A stretch of 64,000 bases of DNA from Phycisphaerae bacterium. GTDB lineage: Bacteria > Planctomycetota > Phycisphaerae > Sedimentisphaerales > Anaerobacaceae. This document shows, in pieces, positions 25,440 to 35,400 of this stretch; position 1 is the stretch's first letter; each line of letters begins with the position of its first letter. Where the stretch lies: assembly GCA_016782865.1 (NCBI GenBank), contig JADHXR010000001.1, positions 61,613 through 125,612 on the forward strand, read 5' to 3'. The position numbers and the translations under genes were made by a program. The notes under the pieces were generated by a model. It was not told the origin of the DNA, searched no databases, and worked only from the letters and a program-made list of their open reading frames with translations.

Positions 25440-27517
25440 TACTTCTTCTGCACCCAGATAAAATCGAGTCCCAGCTCGGCGCCGGCCGCCGGGCTGGCAT
25501 TGTGAATTGTCAGGATGTGTCCGCCTTGTTTAAGCTCCATCTTGCGAGATGAGAAATTGCGCAGAAGTGTACGGTAAGGTACGTTCAGGTTGATTGGACT
25601 GTTCTCGTCGCCGAGGCCGATGGACTTGCCGCCAACGGTGGCATAGAACCGGCCCGCTTTGGGCGTTAACGCCGCAACGATGTGAATGACATAATTGCGC
25701 GTCTCGGGGACATCGAGTCGCAGCTCCAAAACTTCCCGATCCTTGGGCTGCCAAACAAACAGCTTGCCCCCGGCCCAAAGATTGCCCTGGATCGTCTCCG
25801 ATTCCCGAGGTGAACTCTTTAGGATAGATTCCGCCTGGTAGAACGTGCCACCTGCCGCACCCATGCGCGCCGCCGGCTGCCAGTTGGGCGGCAATTGCAG
25901 GTGACGCACGTCCTCGCCGGTGATTGGCACATGGTCGTCGCGCAGGCCGGCCCTGGCGTAATGGTAGCCGATCCGGGCATACGAAACACCCGGCGTGCGT
26001 TCATGGCTATAGAGTTCCATGTAAAAGGCGAGATGGTTCCTAAAGGGCAAGGCGTCGAGAATGTGCCAGCGATTATTCGTTACGAAACCGCGGTTGGCGG
26101 GACCGTCGTTGCGCGGCTGGCCGCAATAGGGAAAGATGAAAATCTCGGGTGAGGACCAGGCATAGTTGTAATAGTCCTCGCTGCCGGTCCCAAACGTGGA
26201 CGGCGTCGTGTCATCGTCAACGAAGATCTTCTCGTCGCCTTCACCCCACCAGTTGCCGTAAGGTGTGGGGACGGGATTCGGGTTGAGCAGCATTGTCGTC
26301 GAACCCACATAGACCCCTTGGCCCTGGGCGACGAGATAGGGCATATCCTGAACGTTACGCCCGTCGGCGACCAGGTCGTGATCGACGCGCCAGCGGGCCT
26401 GGAAGTGGAGGGAGCTTTCCGGATTCCACTCGTATGCCATAGGCAGGACCGATCCGCTGACGGCGACAGATTGATCGCCTCTGTTTTCGGCGCCGATAGT
26501 GCAGGACTTGGCAAAGGGCATGACAAAGCGGCAGGTCATGTCACCATTGGCTTTGACCGAAAATGGTACGGATTCATACGGATTGATTCCCGGAGCGGCG
26601 CCAAAGAAGTCACCCAGGGGCGACTGGATCTGTCCCCATGTGTGGTCGTCAAAGCGGACGCGCAGGATGGTTTGGCGCAGGGCCGCGTCGGTATCGGCGG
26701 CGGTTATGTTGAGGGTAAGCTGCTCGATTGCCAGGGGCCCGTCGAGGGCGAGCAGTTCCACCGTCTGGCGGGCGGCAATCTGCTTGTGCAGCGCGACGGG
26801 CTCGAGTTGCGATTGACAAGCCCAGCCTTCCAGATTGGCCAGGACGTGCGCGGCCGATTCAAAGGTCTTACGATAGCGCTTCAAATCCTCGGGCTCGAAG
26901 GTTTCGACTTTCGTACCGGGCTGATAACATCTGATCTGGACTTGGTAGAAGTGAATCTTCTGGATATTGCCCTTCCAGATTATGCGGCAGCGTTCTTGGA
27001 ACGGGATTGGAAAGTAGCAGGCGTTTCGCTGCTGAAACGTACCGTCAAAAAGCGATTCATCCAGGCCCCCAGCCGAGCAAAACCTAAGGTAAGGGTGCAT
27101 GAAGAACTCTGCAGCCGGGCCATCGTAGACAGGTTCGGCCGAGTCATCCAGAATCATCCTGATCGTACCGTTGATAGCGGCCGTCCAAACCCTGACAATG
27201 GCCCCCGGGCCCGTCTGGTCGCAGATGAGGTACTCGCCGATCCCCTCCTCATTCGGAGGGGTCAGTATCTTCTCGAAGTTGCCGACAGGCTCTCCGCCAA
27301 ATCCGTCGGAGTTGGCGAACCAGTCGGCAGTGCCCGGCACTCGGCTGCGATGATCGTACGAGGAGTATTGCACAGTCTTGTAATAAGGATTTGGAAATCC
27401 GGTCAGATTCACCATATCGACCATTTCTTCGACCAGAGAGCCGGTCGTGACCGTCTTCGCCGGAGCGGCCGCGGTGATAGAGAGCATGCATGTCACGAAA
27501 CATATGGCGCGTTTCAT
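25439..27517 (-). CDS. DUF2961/GH172-family glycoside hydrolase, secreted
   Basis: A 692-aa protein with signal peptide MKRAICFVTCMLSITAAAPA. The DUF2961 (GH172) core is evident: YSSYDHRSRVPGTADWFANSD, VRVWTAAINGTIRMILDD, CYFPIPFQERCRIIW, WWGEGDEKIFVDDD and FGTGSEDYYNYAWS. Characterised members of GH172 act on fructofuranosyl and arabinofuranosyl linkages; I infer a furanosidase activity here. The Glu-rich stretches GEGDEKIF and GTGSEDYY are probably catalytic. A C-terminal beta domain (residues about 560-690) ends VQKK, and the TAA stop joins target-site TA with the first base of the adjoining MITE-like element. It converges on the sugar operon. Confidence 0.85.
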   Translation of the reverse strand: MKRAICFVTCMLSITAAAPAKTVTTGSLVEEMVDMVNLTGFPNPYYKTVQYSSYDHRSRVPGTADWFANSDGFGGEPVGNFEKILTPPNEEGIGEYLICDQTGPGAIVRVWTAAINGTIRMILDDSAEPVYDGPAAEFFMHPYLRFCSAGGLDESLFDGTFQQRNACYFPIPFQERCRIIWKGNIQKIHFYQVQIRCYQPGTKVETFEPEDLKRYRKTFESAAHVLANLEGWACQSQLEPVALHKQIAARQTVELLALDGPLAIEQLTLNITAADTDAALRQTILRVRFDDHTWGQIQSPLGDFFGAAPGINPYESVPFSVKANGDMTCRFVMPFAKSCTIGAENRGDQSVAVSGSVLPMAYEWNPESSLHFQARWRVDHDLVADGRNVQDMPYLVAQGQGVYVGSTTMLLNPNPVPTPYGNWWGEGDEKIFVDDDTTPSTFGTGSEDYYNYAWSSPEIFIFPYCGQPRNDGPANRGFVTNNRWHILDALPFRNHLAFYMELYSHERTPGVSYARIGYHYARAGLRDDHVPITGEDVRHLQLPPNWQPAARMGAAGGTFYQAESILKSSPRESETIQGNLWAGGKLFVWQPKDREVLELRLDVPETRNYVIHIVAALTPKAGRFYATVGGKSIGLGDENSPINLNVPYRTLLRNFSSRKMELKQGGHILTIHNASPAAGAELGLDFIWVQKK

Positions 27518-27737
27518 AGTCTTCTCCTTATTCTTACGTGAACTTTCGCACTTTTCGGTCCGTCTATTCTAATCGTTTGCGAACAACATGTCGAAGGGAC
27601 TTATGAAAAAAGAGGTCAGCGTATATCGTATTGCAAGGTGGTCATTCCGAGCGCAGCGGCTATGGCGCAGCCGAGGAATCCATTTAGACAAACCGCGGAT
27701 TCCCCAGGGCAGCCTTTGGCCGCAACCAAAGAACTGA

Positions 27738-27782
27738 AACCACTAATTAACACTAATAGACACTAAATTGAAACCGCAGATT
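27738..27782. repeat. 45-bp direct repeat, copy 1
   Basis: Begins AACCACTAATTAACACTAAT and ends AACCGCAGATT; identical to the copy at 27872-27916, 134 bp away. Confidence 0.85.
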
Positions 27783-27871
27783 GCGCGGATTTCGCGGAGG
27801 GCAAGAAGAAGGACGAAGAAAGACAATCATCAGACGGGATGACAAGATGAAGGCGGGGTTGTATGAAAAGG

Positions 27872-27916
27872 AACCACTAATTAACACTAATAGACACTAA
27901 ATTGAAACCGCAGATT
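27872..27916. repeat. 45-bp direct repeat, copy 2
   Basis: Identical to 27738-27782. The intervening segment is non-coding. Confidence 0.85.
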
Positions 27917-27987
27917 AGCGCGGATGGACGCAGAGAAAGTAAAAAGGACAAAGGCAAAGAAACCGCGGATTTCGCGGATTACAAGAA

Positions 27988-28947
27988 TCACGGCTTCCAC
28001 TGTCGTGCAAGTCCCTTATCGAGGAGCTGTTGATTGAGGTATATACCTTGCCCGTAAATCGCTTTGGGGTTCGTACTGTCGGGCAGGTAAAAGATGTCGA
28101 CCAGGTACCGTGCGTATTTATCGTAATGGTGTGTACAGATAACGATGTCGGGACTTTTTCCAAGCACACGTCTGACAAATCGCGTGGCCCTTTCACCTTC
28201 AGGCGTTCGGCGTTCAGGAGTATCAATAAGATGCAGACGAAGCTTCTGGCGTGTCAGGATTCCGTAACCACAATCCACAATCACCCACAGGGTATCGCCG
28301 TCAATGACGGATTCGACCTTCGCCGGATAGGTATAGGACGGATCAGCGTGCAATTTGGCATCCCGCCGGTTAATCTCGCGCCAGATATTGAATCCGCAGT
28401 CCACAATAACAGTCCCTCTGGAGCGGGCTATTCTATCAGGAGCAATCAATTCATAGCACTGTAGCGGCTGTTGGCGGCCGGGCTGTGGTAAAACTACCCT
28501 GGTCTTATCCTGTGCAGGGTTTCTCTTTTGAGTTTCGATCTGACGGACCTCCTGCCGGATCTGTCTTCGCGACAGGTGGTCACAGACAATTTGACGTTCA
28601 AGACACTGCTTGATGGCCTTGTTTGTTACCGGTAACAACTCAACATGTTGACTCCAACTCAATTCCGCCGCCGGCGGCGAAATCTTGTGAGCCAGGTAGA
28701 ATTGTCGCATTCTATAGAGGTTCCTCTCGGAAAATCCACTACCCAATTTATTGGATAGATCTTCCGAAAGGCGTTCTACTAGCTCTTTACCGTAAGCTGC
28801 GTTGCTTTCGCCCTGCTGTTCCTGTTCGACAATTCGCCTGCCGATCTGCCAATAAGACTCAACCAGCGTCTGACGTGCACGATTGTAAAGCTCGGCAATA
28901 TCGTTCACCAGGGTGGTATACGTATCTGTCTTGATTAACTTATTCAT
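27988..28947 (-). CDS. DUF1016-N (YhcG-like) fused to staphylococcal-type nuclease (SNase)
   Basis: About 319 aa from ATG 28947; a GTG at 28998 is in frame and could add 17 residues. The N-terminal half is a DUF1016_N domain: LVNDIAELYNRARQTLVESYW, IGRRIVEQEQQG, YGKELVERLSEDL and GFSERNLYRMRQFYL. The PDDEXK domain that usually follows in YhcG proteins is missing. Instead the C-terminal 120 residues are an SNase (thermonuclease) fold starting AKVESVIDGDTLWV, with RLHLIDTPE (Arg and Glu equivalent to SNase R35 and E43) and DKYARYLV (Arg equivalent to R87), then LLDKGLAR. All three catalytic residues are present. It is divergent from the helicase/methyltransferase operon. The role is probably a targeted DNA or RNA nuclease in defence. 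Confidence 0.85.
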   Translation of the reverse strand: MNKLIKTDTYTTLVNDIAELYNRARQTLVESYWQIGRRIVEQEQQGESNAAYGKELVERLSEDLSNKLGSGFSERNLYRMRQFYLAHKISPPAAELSWSQHVELLPVTNKAIKQCLERQIVCDHLSRRQIRQEVRQIETQKRNPAQDKTRVVLPQPGRQQPLQCYELIAPDRIARSRGTVIVDCGFNIWREINRRDAKLHADPSYTYPAKVESVIDGDTLWVIVDCGYGILTRQKLRLHLIDTPERRTPEGERATRFVRRVLGKSPDIVICTHHYDKYARYLVDIFYLPDSTNPKAIYGQGIYLNQQLLDKGLARQWKP

Positions 28948-29306
28948 TTTTGCTATCCGCTCTAGCTCAACTGTATTGAACCGTGCCCACTCTTTCACGA
29001 ATTGTGCAGGATTATATTCTAGTATATGTTCGTCAATTGACTAGCTGTTCAATACCCAAAACCGATTTTTTCGATATTTTTCTGGTCGTTGTCCGGATTG
29101 AATAATCGGCGGGATGCGGATTAGCACGCGAAGTGCAACACATCTGCTGCGGATCACGCCGAGCCATCCTAAACCTGCCCCCCCGTCTTCGGCTGGATTT
29201 GTGGGCTTTGGCACTTGGAATCTGGTTGATTTTGTGGGCCTTGGATGTTAGGTTCGAGTTTTTTGAGAGGTTTGCATCGCACAGAGATAGTTTAGGAATT
29301 GGCGAT
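28948..29306. other. Divergent intergenic region between the nuclease and helicase genes
   Basis: Contains no gene. It includes a GT-rich segment at 29185-29260 (GGGCTTTGGCACTTGGAATC type) that looks like a dispersed repeat and could be read through in frame with the helicase, which is why a longer start (29133) is rejected. AGGA at 29294-29297 is the helicase ribosome-binding site. Confidence 0.45.
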
Positions 29307-32300
29307 ATGGCGGAAAAATTGCCGGTCATAATAGACAACCGAGGCGAGAACAAGCTACTTCAAGCACTTCGGAGACTCTTGCCGCACCTCCAAAGAATGG
29401 ATGTTGCCACGGGCGTGTTTGAAATCGGCTCATTCTTGCTTTTGGAGGGCCTTTGGCAAGAGCTTGATAGAATCCGTATTCTCATGGGAGATGAAACAAC
29501 CCGGCGGACCAAGCGGGAGATTGTCCAGGCTCTGCTCCAGGCATCCAAGGATAGTATTGAGCGGGAAAAGGAGCGCGACGACGCCCTGACGGGCTTGGTC
29601 GCTGTTCGAGAAGCAATCATCGCCAGGCAAATAGCGCTTAGGATCTATTCAAAGGCAAAGTTCCATGCAAAATCCTACCTAATGGAGTCGAAGGAGGCCA
29701 GCCCTGTCGATTTTGCCATTGTGGGCAGCTCCAATTTCACGAAACCCGGCCTAACAGAAAATGTGGAACTGAACCTGTTCAGCACAGACCAGGCTCATAT
29801 CGAGAACCTTCGGAAATGGTATGAAGACGTATGGAAAGATGCAGAGGAAGTCAGGGAGGAACTGCTCAAGGTCATAGAACCCCACTTGAAAGAATATGAT
29901 CCGTTCACCATCTATGCAAAAGCCCTTTACGAGTTTTTTGCAGGGCGTGAGAAGACCCAGGATGAATGGGAACTGAACGAGTCGGTTCTATATTGGAAGC
30001 TGTCCCAATATCAGAGGGATGGATATCACCAGGCTTTGAAGATTGCCGAAACATGGAATGGCGCTCTCGTCTGTGACGGTGTCGGGCTTGGAAAGACCTT
30101 TATTGGTCTGATGATACTGGAGCGGTGTATCTACGAGAAGAAACAGATACTCTTGGTTGTCCCAAAATCAGCGGAACAAAGTGTTTGGAGAGCCAACATT
30201 GATAGGTACTTGAAGCCGCATTATCCGCGAGCCGTAAGGCAGTATTTGGACTATGAACGCCATACGAGTTTCGGAAGGCCAGAGGGGATAATACCAGACG
30301 ACCTTGACTTTTACAGGAACAACACTGATGTAATAATTGTTGATGAAGCTCATCACTTCCGAAATCCAAGAGCCAACAGAGGCCAGTTGTTCATGGACTT
30401 GGCGGCTGATAAGAAGCTATACATGCTGACAGCAACGCCGATCAATAATTCGCTGGACGACTTGTACCACCTCATCAACTATTTCGCGCAGGGCAAGAAA
30501 GATCATTTTGCCAGCATAAGGATTCAGAACCTGCGGGCTCACTTCCTCGATGCAGAGAAGAGGATGGAAAAGGACCATCCCGAAACAGAAATTTCAGAGG
30601 TCGCGGGGGACGACGATTTTCTGCGCACCGACGACTTGCTGCGAAATGTTCTCATACAGAGAAGTCGAACCTACGTCAAGAAGTCAGAAGGATCAGACAG
30701 AGACGCTCCTCTATTCCCGGAAAAGCAAAAACCAAGAGTCGTGAAGTATTCTCTCAAGAGTGTATACGAGACCCTGTACGGAGAAATGAAAGAAGCCTTC
30801 GATAAGAAATCTCCTTTCTTGACGCTGGCTATATACAATACGTCGGCGTACCACAAGGACCCGGATAAACGAAAGGCCGAATATCAAAAGCGGGTTGTGG
30901 GCCTGATACGCACTCTGCTATTGAAGCGGCTCGAAAGCTCATTCAAAGCGTTCGAGGCCAGTGTAGAAGACCTGCTGGCGAAAATGGCGGACTTTCTCAA
31001 GCGATACGCGCCTGAGGTTTTCGAGGCGTGGACTACCGACAACAGGCGATGGTGGAAGCTCACTCAGGATCACATTCTACAGCGATTGGACAAAGAGGAG
31101 TCCGAGACAGAAAACGAAGAAGATGAAGGGCTTTATGAGCCGTCGGACGATTTCAAGCCCGAAGAACTCGATATCGAGAAGCTGGCTCAGGATGTCCTCG
31201 AAGACATGAAGCTTATGACAGGTTTTCTCAGCAAAATATACCGTCGTTTCTACATCAAAGACAAGGAAGGCAAGGAAGAAGATCCCGAAAAAGACGACAA
31301 GCTCCAGAAACTGCTTAAACTGCTCCAAGAAGATGAACTATTACAGAATCAGAAGGTCCTGATATTCAGCGAGTTTAGAAACACGGCACGTTACCTTGAA
31401 GATCAACTTGTGAAAGCTGGCTTTGAAAATGTGCAACAAGTGGACAGCGGAAGAAACGTCAAGAACAGGGAAATGGTCATCAAGCGTTTTGCCCCTTACT
31501 ACAATTGTGCTGATATCGACAAAGACCTGCTCGGCGAAAGCGAACTCTCAAAATGCCTCGACAATCCCATAGACATGCTCATTTCGACTGACGTGCTGTC
31601 GGAAGGCCTGAACCTGCAAGATGCCTGTCTCATTATCAACTATGATCTGCACTGGAATCCTGTGCGCTTGATGCAGCGTATTGGCCGTGTCGATAGGCGT
31701 CTGGATCCGGCCATAGAGGAAATGATTGATCGTGCCCCGGACCTGAAAGGAAAAGTCTACTTCTGGAATTTCCTTCCGCCGAAAGAAATAGAAGACTTGC
31801 TGCATCTAAAGCAAAGACTGGACGGCAAGATATTGCGCATAAACAAGACGCTCGGCATAGAAGGTGCGCTATTGAGTCCCGATGACCCGGATATGGCGAT
31901 GAAGCTCTTCAACGAACGCTACGAGGGCAAGGAATCTACTGAAGAACTAATGCGGCTGGAAAAGCAGAGAATTGAAGCGGAGAATCCGGAACTGTGGGAA
32001 TCTCTTCCGAATCTACCTCGGCGGCTGTTCAGCGGCAAGAACGCCGGTGCGGGCTTCGGCCCTATTCTCAACAGAAGAGGCGAAGAGATTCAACACCTTG
32101 AGCCGAACCTCAAACGCGGTTTATTCACCTGCTATCGTATGCCCCCGATTGTCGGCAAGGCCGCTCAAAATCTTATGGAACTCACCACCGAGAAATACGA
32201 TCCCGAAACTCACGTGAAAGGCGAAGTCAAATGGTACTTCCGAGACCCCGAAACCGGCAGGATTTCCGAAGTACCGGAGAACACCTGGACCGCTGTACGA

Positions 32301-32459
32301 TGCTCTCAGGGAACGGAAAGAGTTGTTGAGCAGGGTGTGACAAAGCTCGCTGGGGATCGCAAGGCCATCGAGAAGCAAATCAAGAACACCTATCTCAAAG
32401 ATATACAAGCTCCCATCGGAGCAAAGCCGATACTTCTGGCCTGGATGGAGATTAGTTAA
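29307..32459 (+). CDS. PLD-nuclease/SNF2-type helicase fusion (restriction or DISARM-like defence helicase)
   Basis: About 1050 aa from ATG 29307 (MAEKLPVIIDNRGENKLLQ), which has AGGA upstream; the longer frame from 29133 adds only repeat-derived residues. An N-terminal phospholipase D domain has FHAKSYLM (HxK, about residue 119) and GSSNFTKPGL (about 141). The SF2 helicase follows: GVGLGKT (Walker A, about 258), VDEAHHF (DEAH), TATPINN, then domain 2 with ISTDVLSEGLNLQ and QRIGRVDR (motif VI, about 790). A 300-residue helical, acidic insertion lies between the two lobes. It precedes the methyltransferase gene by 15 bases. Together they form a nuclease-translocase plus modification pair; self/non-self DNA discrimination is inferred. 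Confidence 0.9.
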   Translation: MAEKLPVIIDNRGENKLLQALRRLLPHLQRMDVATGVFEIGSFLLLEGLWQELDRIRILMGDETTRRTKREIVQALLQASKDSIEREKERDDALTGLVAVREAIIARQIALRIYSKAKFHAKSYLMESKEASPVDFAIVGSSNFTKPGLTENVELNLFSTDQAHIENLRKWYEDVWKDAEEVREELLKVIEPHLKEYDPFTIYAKALYEFFAGREKTQDEWELNESVLYWKLSQYQRDGYHQALKIAETWNGALVCDGVGLGKTFIGLMILERCIYEKKQILLVVPKSAEQSVWRANIDRYLKPHYPRAVRQYLDYERHTSFGRPEGIIPDDLDFYRNNTDVIIVDEAHHFRNPRANRGQLFMDLAADKKLYMLTATPINNSLDDLYHLINYFAQGKKDHFASIRIQNLRAHFLDAEKRMEKDHPETEISEVAGDDDFLRTDDLLRNVLIQRSRTYVKKSEGSDRDAPLFPEKQKPRVVKYSLKSVYETLYGEMKEAFDKKSPFLTLAIYNTSAYHKDPDKRKAEYQKRVVGLIRTLLLKRLESSFKAFEASVEDLLAKMADFLKRYAPEVFEAWTTDNRRWWKLTQDHILQRLDKEESETENEEDEGLYEPSDDFKPEELDIEKLAQDVLEDMKLMTGFLSKIYRRFYIKDKEGKEEDPEKDDKLQKLLKLLQEDELLQNQKVLIFSEFRNTARYLEDQLVKAGFENVQQVDSGRNVKNREMVIKRFAPYYNCADIDKDLLGESELSKCLDNPIDMLISTDVLSEGLNLQDACLIINYDLHWNPVRLMQRIGRVDRRLDPAIEEMIDRAPDLKGKVYFWNFLPPKEIEDLLHLKQRLDGKILRINKTLGIEGALLSPDDPDMAMKLFNERYEGKESTEELMRLEKQRIEAENPELWESLPNLPRRLFSGKNAGAGFGPILNRRGEEIQHLEPNLKRGLFTCYRMPPIVGKAAQNLMELTTEKYDPETHVKGEVKWYFRDPETGRISEVPENTWTAVRCSQGTERVVEQGVTKLAGDRKAIEKQIKNTYLKDIQAPIGAKPILLAWMEIS

Positions 32460-32474
32460 TCAGGAGAGGGCAAT

Positions 32475-35400
32475 ATGACCCCGCTGAATATTGATAAAAT
32501 AAGACAGGTTGACGATTTTGAATCACTCATTGTTTTTCTGAGGGACGAACTCGAATGGCCTTTGGAAGCGGAGGATATTGAGAATCTTTACTTTGATTAT
32601 GACCCTGAAGAATTAGGCCTATCCGAAGATGTAGCAGTTAACATTAACTTCATCAAGCAGTTACGCCCTCTGGCAGAAAATCAGCCTTGGGGTATTTTTT
32701 ACATTGATTTTGAACCAAAGAGGCTGCCAGTTGTGGTACTCCGCAAAGTGCTGCAAAAGCTCGTAGTCAAGAAACGTCCAACCTCTCAGAAATCGAATTT
32801 ACCTGGCTGGCAGATGAATGACCTGCTTTTCATAAATTCGTTTGGTCAGCAGGATGAAAGAGCAATTACATTCGCCCATTTTCACCAAGAAGTTGAAAAC
32901 CAATCGGCAACACTGAAGGTCATTGGCTGGGATGGACAGGATACTCCACTTCACATTGATCGCTGCCTGAATGAATTAGGCCATTTAAGATTCGATCCTG
33001 ATGTGGATGTCGAAGCGTGGAAAGAAAACTGGGCTTGGGCATTCACGACTAGACACAGACACACTATCACCACTTCCAAGAGACTGGCACAGGAACTGGC
33101 CCAGCTTGCAAGAACGGTGAGAATATATGCGGAGCAAATCCTCAGGTATGAGACTGAAGGTGGGCGATTCAAAAAGACAATGGCCAAATTCAAGACCGCT
33201 CTCATTCACGACCTGACGGAAGATGATTTTGCCGATATGTACGCCCAGACTATCGCTTATGGCCTGCTTTATACTGCTATCCGTGGTCACGTGTCCGGCG
33301 AAGTGGCCGTAGTTGCTGCCGAACGAGTCAGGCAACTTGTTCTACCAACGAATCCATTCCTCAAGGAAGTTATGGAAAGCTTCTTTGATGTTGGCGCACG
33401 CCGCTGGAGTCCAGAGGCTGAACAACTTACCGGAATCGACTTTGATGAGCTTGGTATAAATGACATTATTTCAACATTGAAAGATGAACGTACTGATTTC
33501 GATGCCATCCTACGGGACTTCGGCAACAAGAACCCAAATGAGGACCCGGTTATACATTTCTACGAGTTGTTCCTGAAAGAATATGACAAGCAGAAACGCA
33601 AATCCAGGGGAGTTTATTATACCCCTCAGCCGGTAGTAAGCTTCATCGTTCGCAGTGTCCATGAGGTTCTTAAGTGTGATTTCAATCTGCCTCTCGGCCT
33701 TGCTGATACTTCAACATGGGCGCAGGTTATGAAGGATCATCCTAACCTAAAACTTCCCAAAGGTATATCTAAGGATGAGTACTTTGTCCAAGTACTCGAT
33801 CCTGCTACCGGCACGGGGACGTTTCTCGTGGAAACTATAGACCTCATCTACAAGACAATGACCGATTACTGGCAAAGCCAAGGCAAGAGTGAAGCTGAAA
33901 TAACAGCTTTGTGGAACAGATATGTCCCGGATTGTTTGTTGCCGAGGGTGTTCGGTTTTGAACTGATGATGGCTCCTTATGCTATTGCTCACATGAAGAT
34001 CGGGATCAAACTTTATGAGACTGGGTACGGGAACTTTGAACAAGACAAGAAGCGCGTGCAGGTATTCCTCACAAACACACTCGAAGAGGCTGTAGACACG
34101 TCCGGCTATCTCGATACGCTTGATCCCGCGTTGGCAGTTGAAACCGAGTATGCAAACACGCTGAAGAAGAGTAATGCCATCACGGTCATCATTGGAAATC
34201 CTCCCTATTCTGGATTATCTTTCAATATCAATCCCTGGATAGACGGATTACTCAAGGGGCAGATTCCCCAAGGTCCTGAAGTCAGAAGTTACTATGAAGT
34301 TGACGGGCAGCCTTTGGCAGAAAAGAAAGTGTGGCTCCAGGATGATTATGTCAAATTCATTAGATACTCTCAATGGCGACTCGATAATGTAGGCGCTGGT
34401 ATTCACGGATTTATCACTAACCATGCTTACTTGGACAATCCTACCTTCAGAGGAATGCGACAGGCATTGATTGAGAGTTTCAATTCTATTGAGATTGTGG
34501 ATCTTCACGGAAATGCGAAGAAGAGAGAAAGATGTCCCGATGGTTCGCCAGATGCGAATGTTTTTGACATCCAACAAGGTGTAGGTATCGCTCTGTTCCG
34601 AAACATCCCAAGTCGGAACGAGAGTTCCATTTGCCATGCTGAACTTTGGGGAAGTCGAGAACATAAGTATACGATGCTCAGGCAAGAGACTGTTGGCACA
34701 TCCGGCTTTTGCCCTCTTACTCCAAACTCGCCCCATTATTTCTTTGTACCATACGACGAAACGAACCGAGAGGAATACGAAACGCACTGTAAGATTAGCG
34801 ACATTATGAAAGAAAACAATGTGGGCATCGTTACGGCGAGAGATGCTCTGACAGTACACAACGCAAAAGCCGACGTTTGGCGCACGGTCAATGATTTTGC
34901 CTCGCTGCCGACCGAACATGCTCGTGAAAAGTATTCGCTCGGTAAGGATGTGCAAAGTTGGAAAGTTCATCTTGCGCAGGCCGATATCAACGCTGCTCCA
35001 TTGGCTGAAGATAGGATCACTCCAATCTTATATCGTCCGTTTGATCGTCGCTACACGTACTACACGGGCAAATCCGGGGGCTTCATTTGCCGCCCCATCC
35101 GCAAGACGATGCGACACATGTTAGCGGGGAAGAATCTTGGATTGATATTCATGAGACAGGTGGCATCAGGGGATGCTTATAGCCATTTTCTTGTCAGTCA
35201 GTTTATAGTAGATAATCGAGCTTTCTATAGCAACAAAGGAATCATGAGCATAGCTCCTTTGTATCTCTACCCTGACAATGAGACTCTCGGAACTGATACT
35301 ACTGGCTGGATTCCTGGTAGTGAGGGCCGGCGGCCCAATCTTAATAAGGAGTTTGTCGACGAGGTTACTGCTGCCCTTGGCCTTGTGTTTGTATCTGACG

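Larger units (their letters stand above)
27518..27987. other. Gene-free stretch with degenerate dispersed repeats, left edge of accessory island
   Basis: No coding frame is convincing. The stretch contains GTCATTCCGAGCG...GGAATCC (27653-27690 region), a 45-bp direct repeat (listed separately), and several copies of the CCGCGGATTTCGCGGATT type near 27705, 27778 and 27961. Similar fragments recur at 40450-40490 and 40925-40950, so the island between is framed by the same repeat family. Confidence 0.55.

Noticed and set aside
26318..27541. 407-aa open frame antisense to the GH172 gene
   Set aside because: The minus-strand protein has clear DUF2961 motifs; the antisense is a shadow.
27738..27916. 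CRISPR-like array at 27.7-27.9 kb
   Set aside because: Only two copies of a 45-bp unit, spaced 89 bases apart, no third copy and no cas genes.
29133..29306. N-terminal extension of the helicase
   Set aside because: Translates to repeat-derived residues (WALALGIWLILWALD) without a ribosome-binding site; the ATG at 29307 has one.
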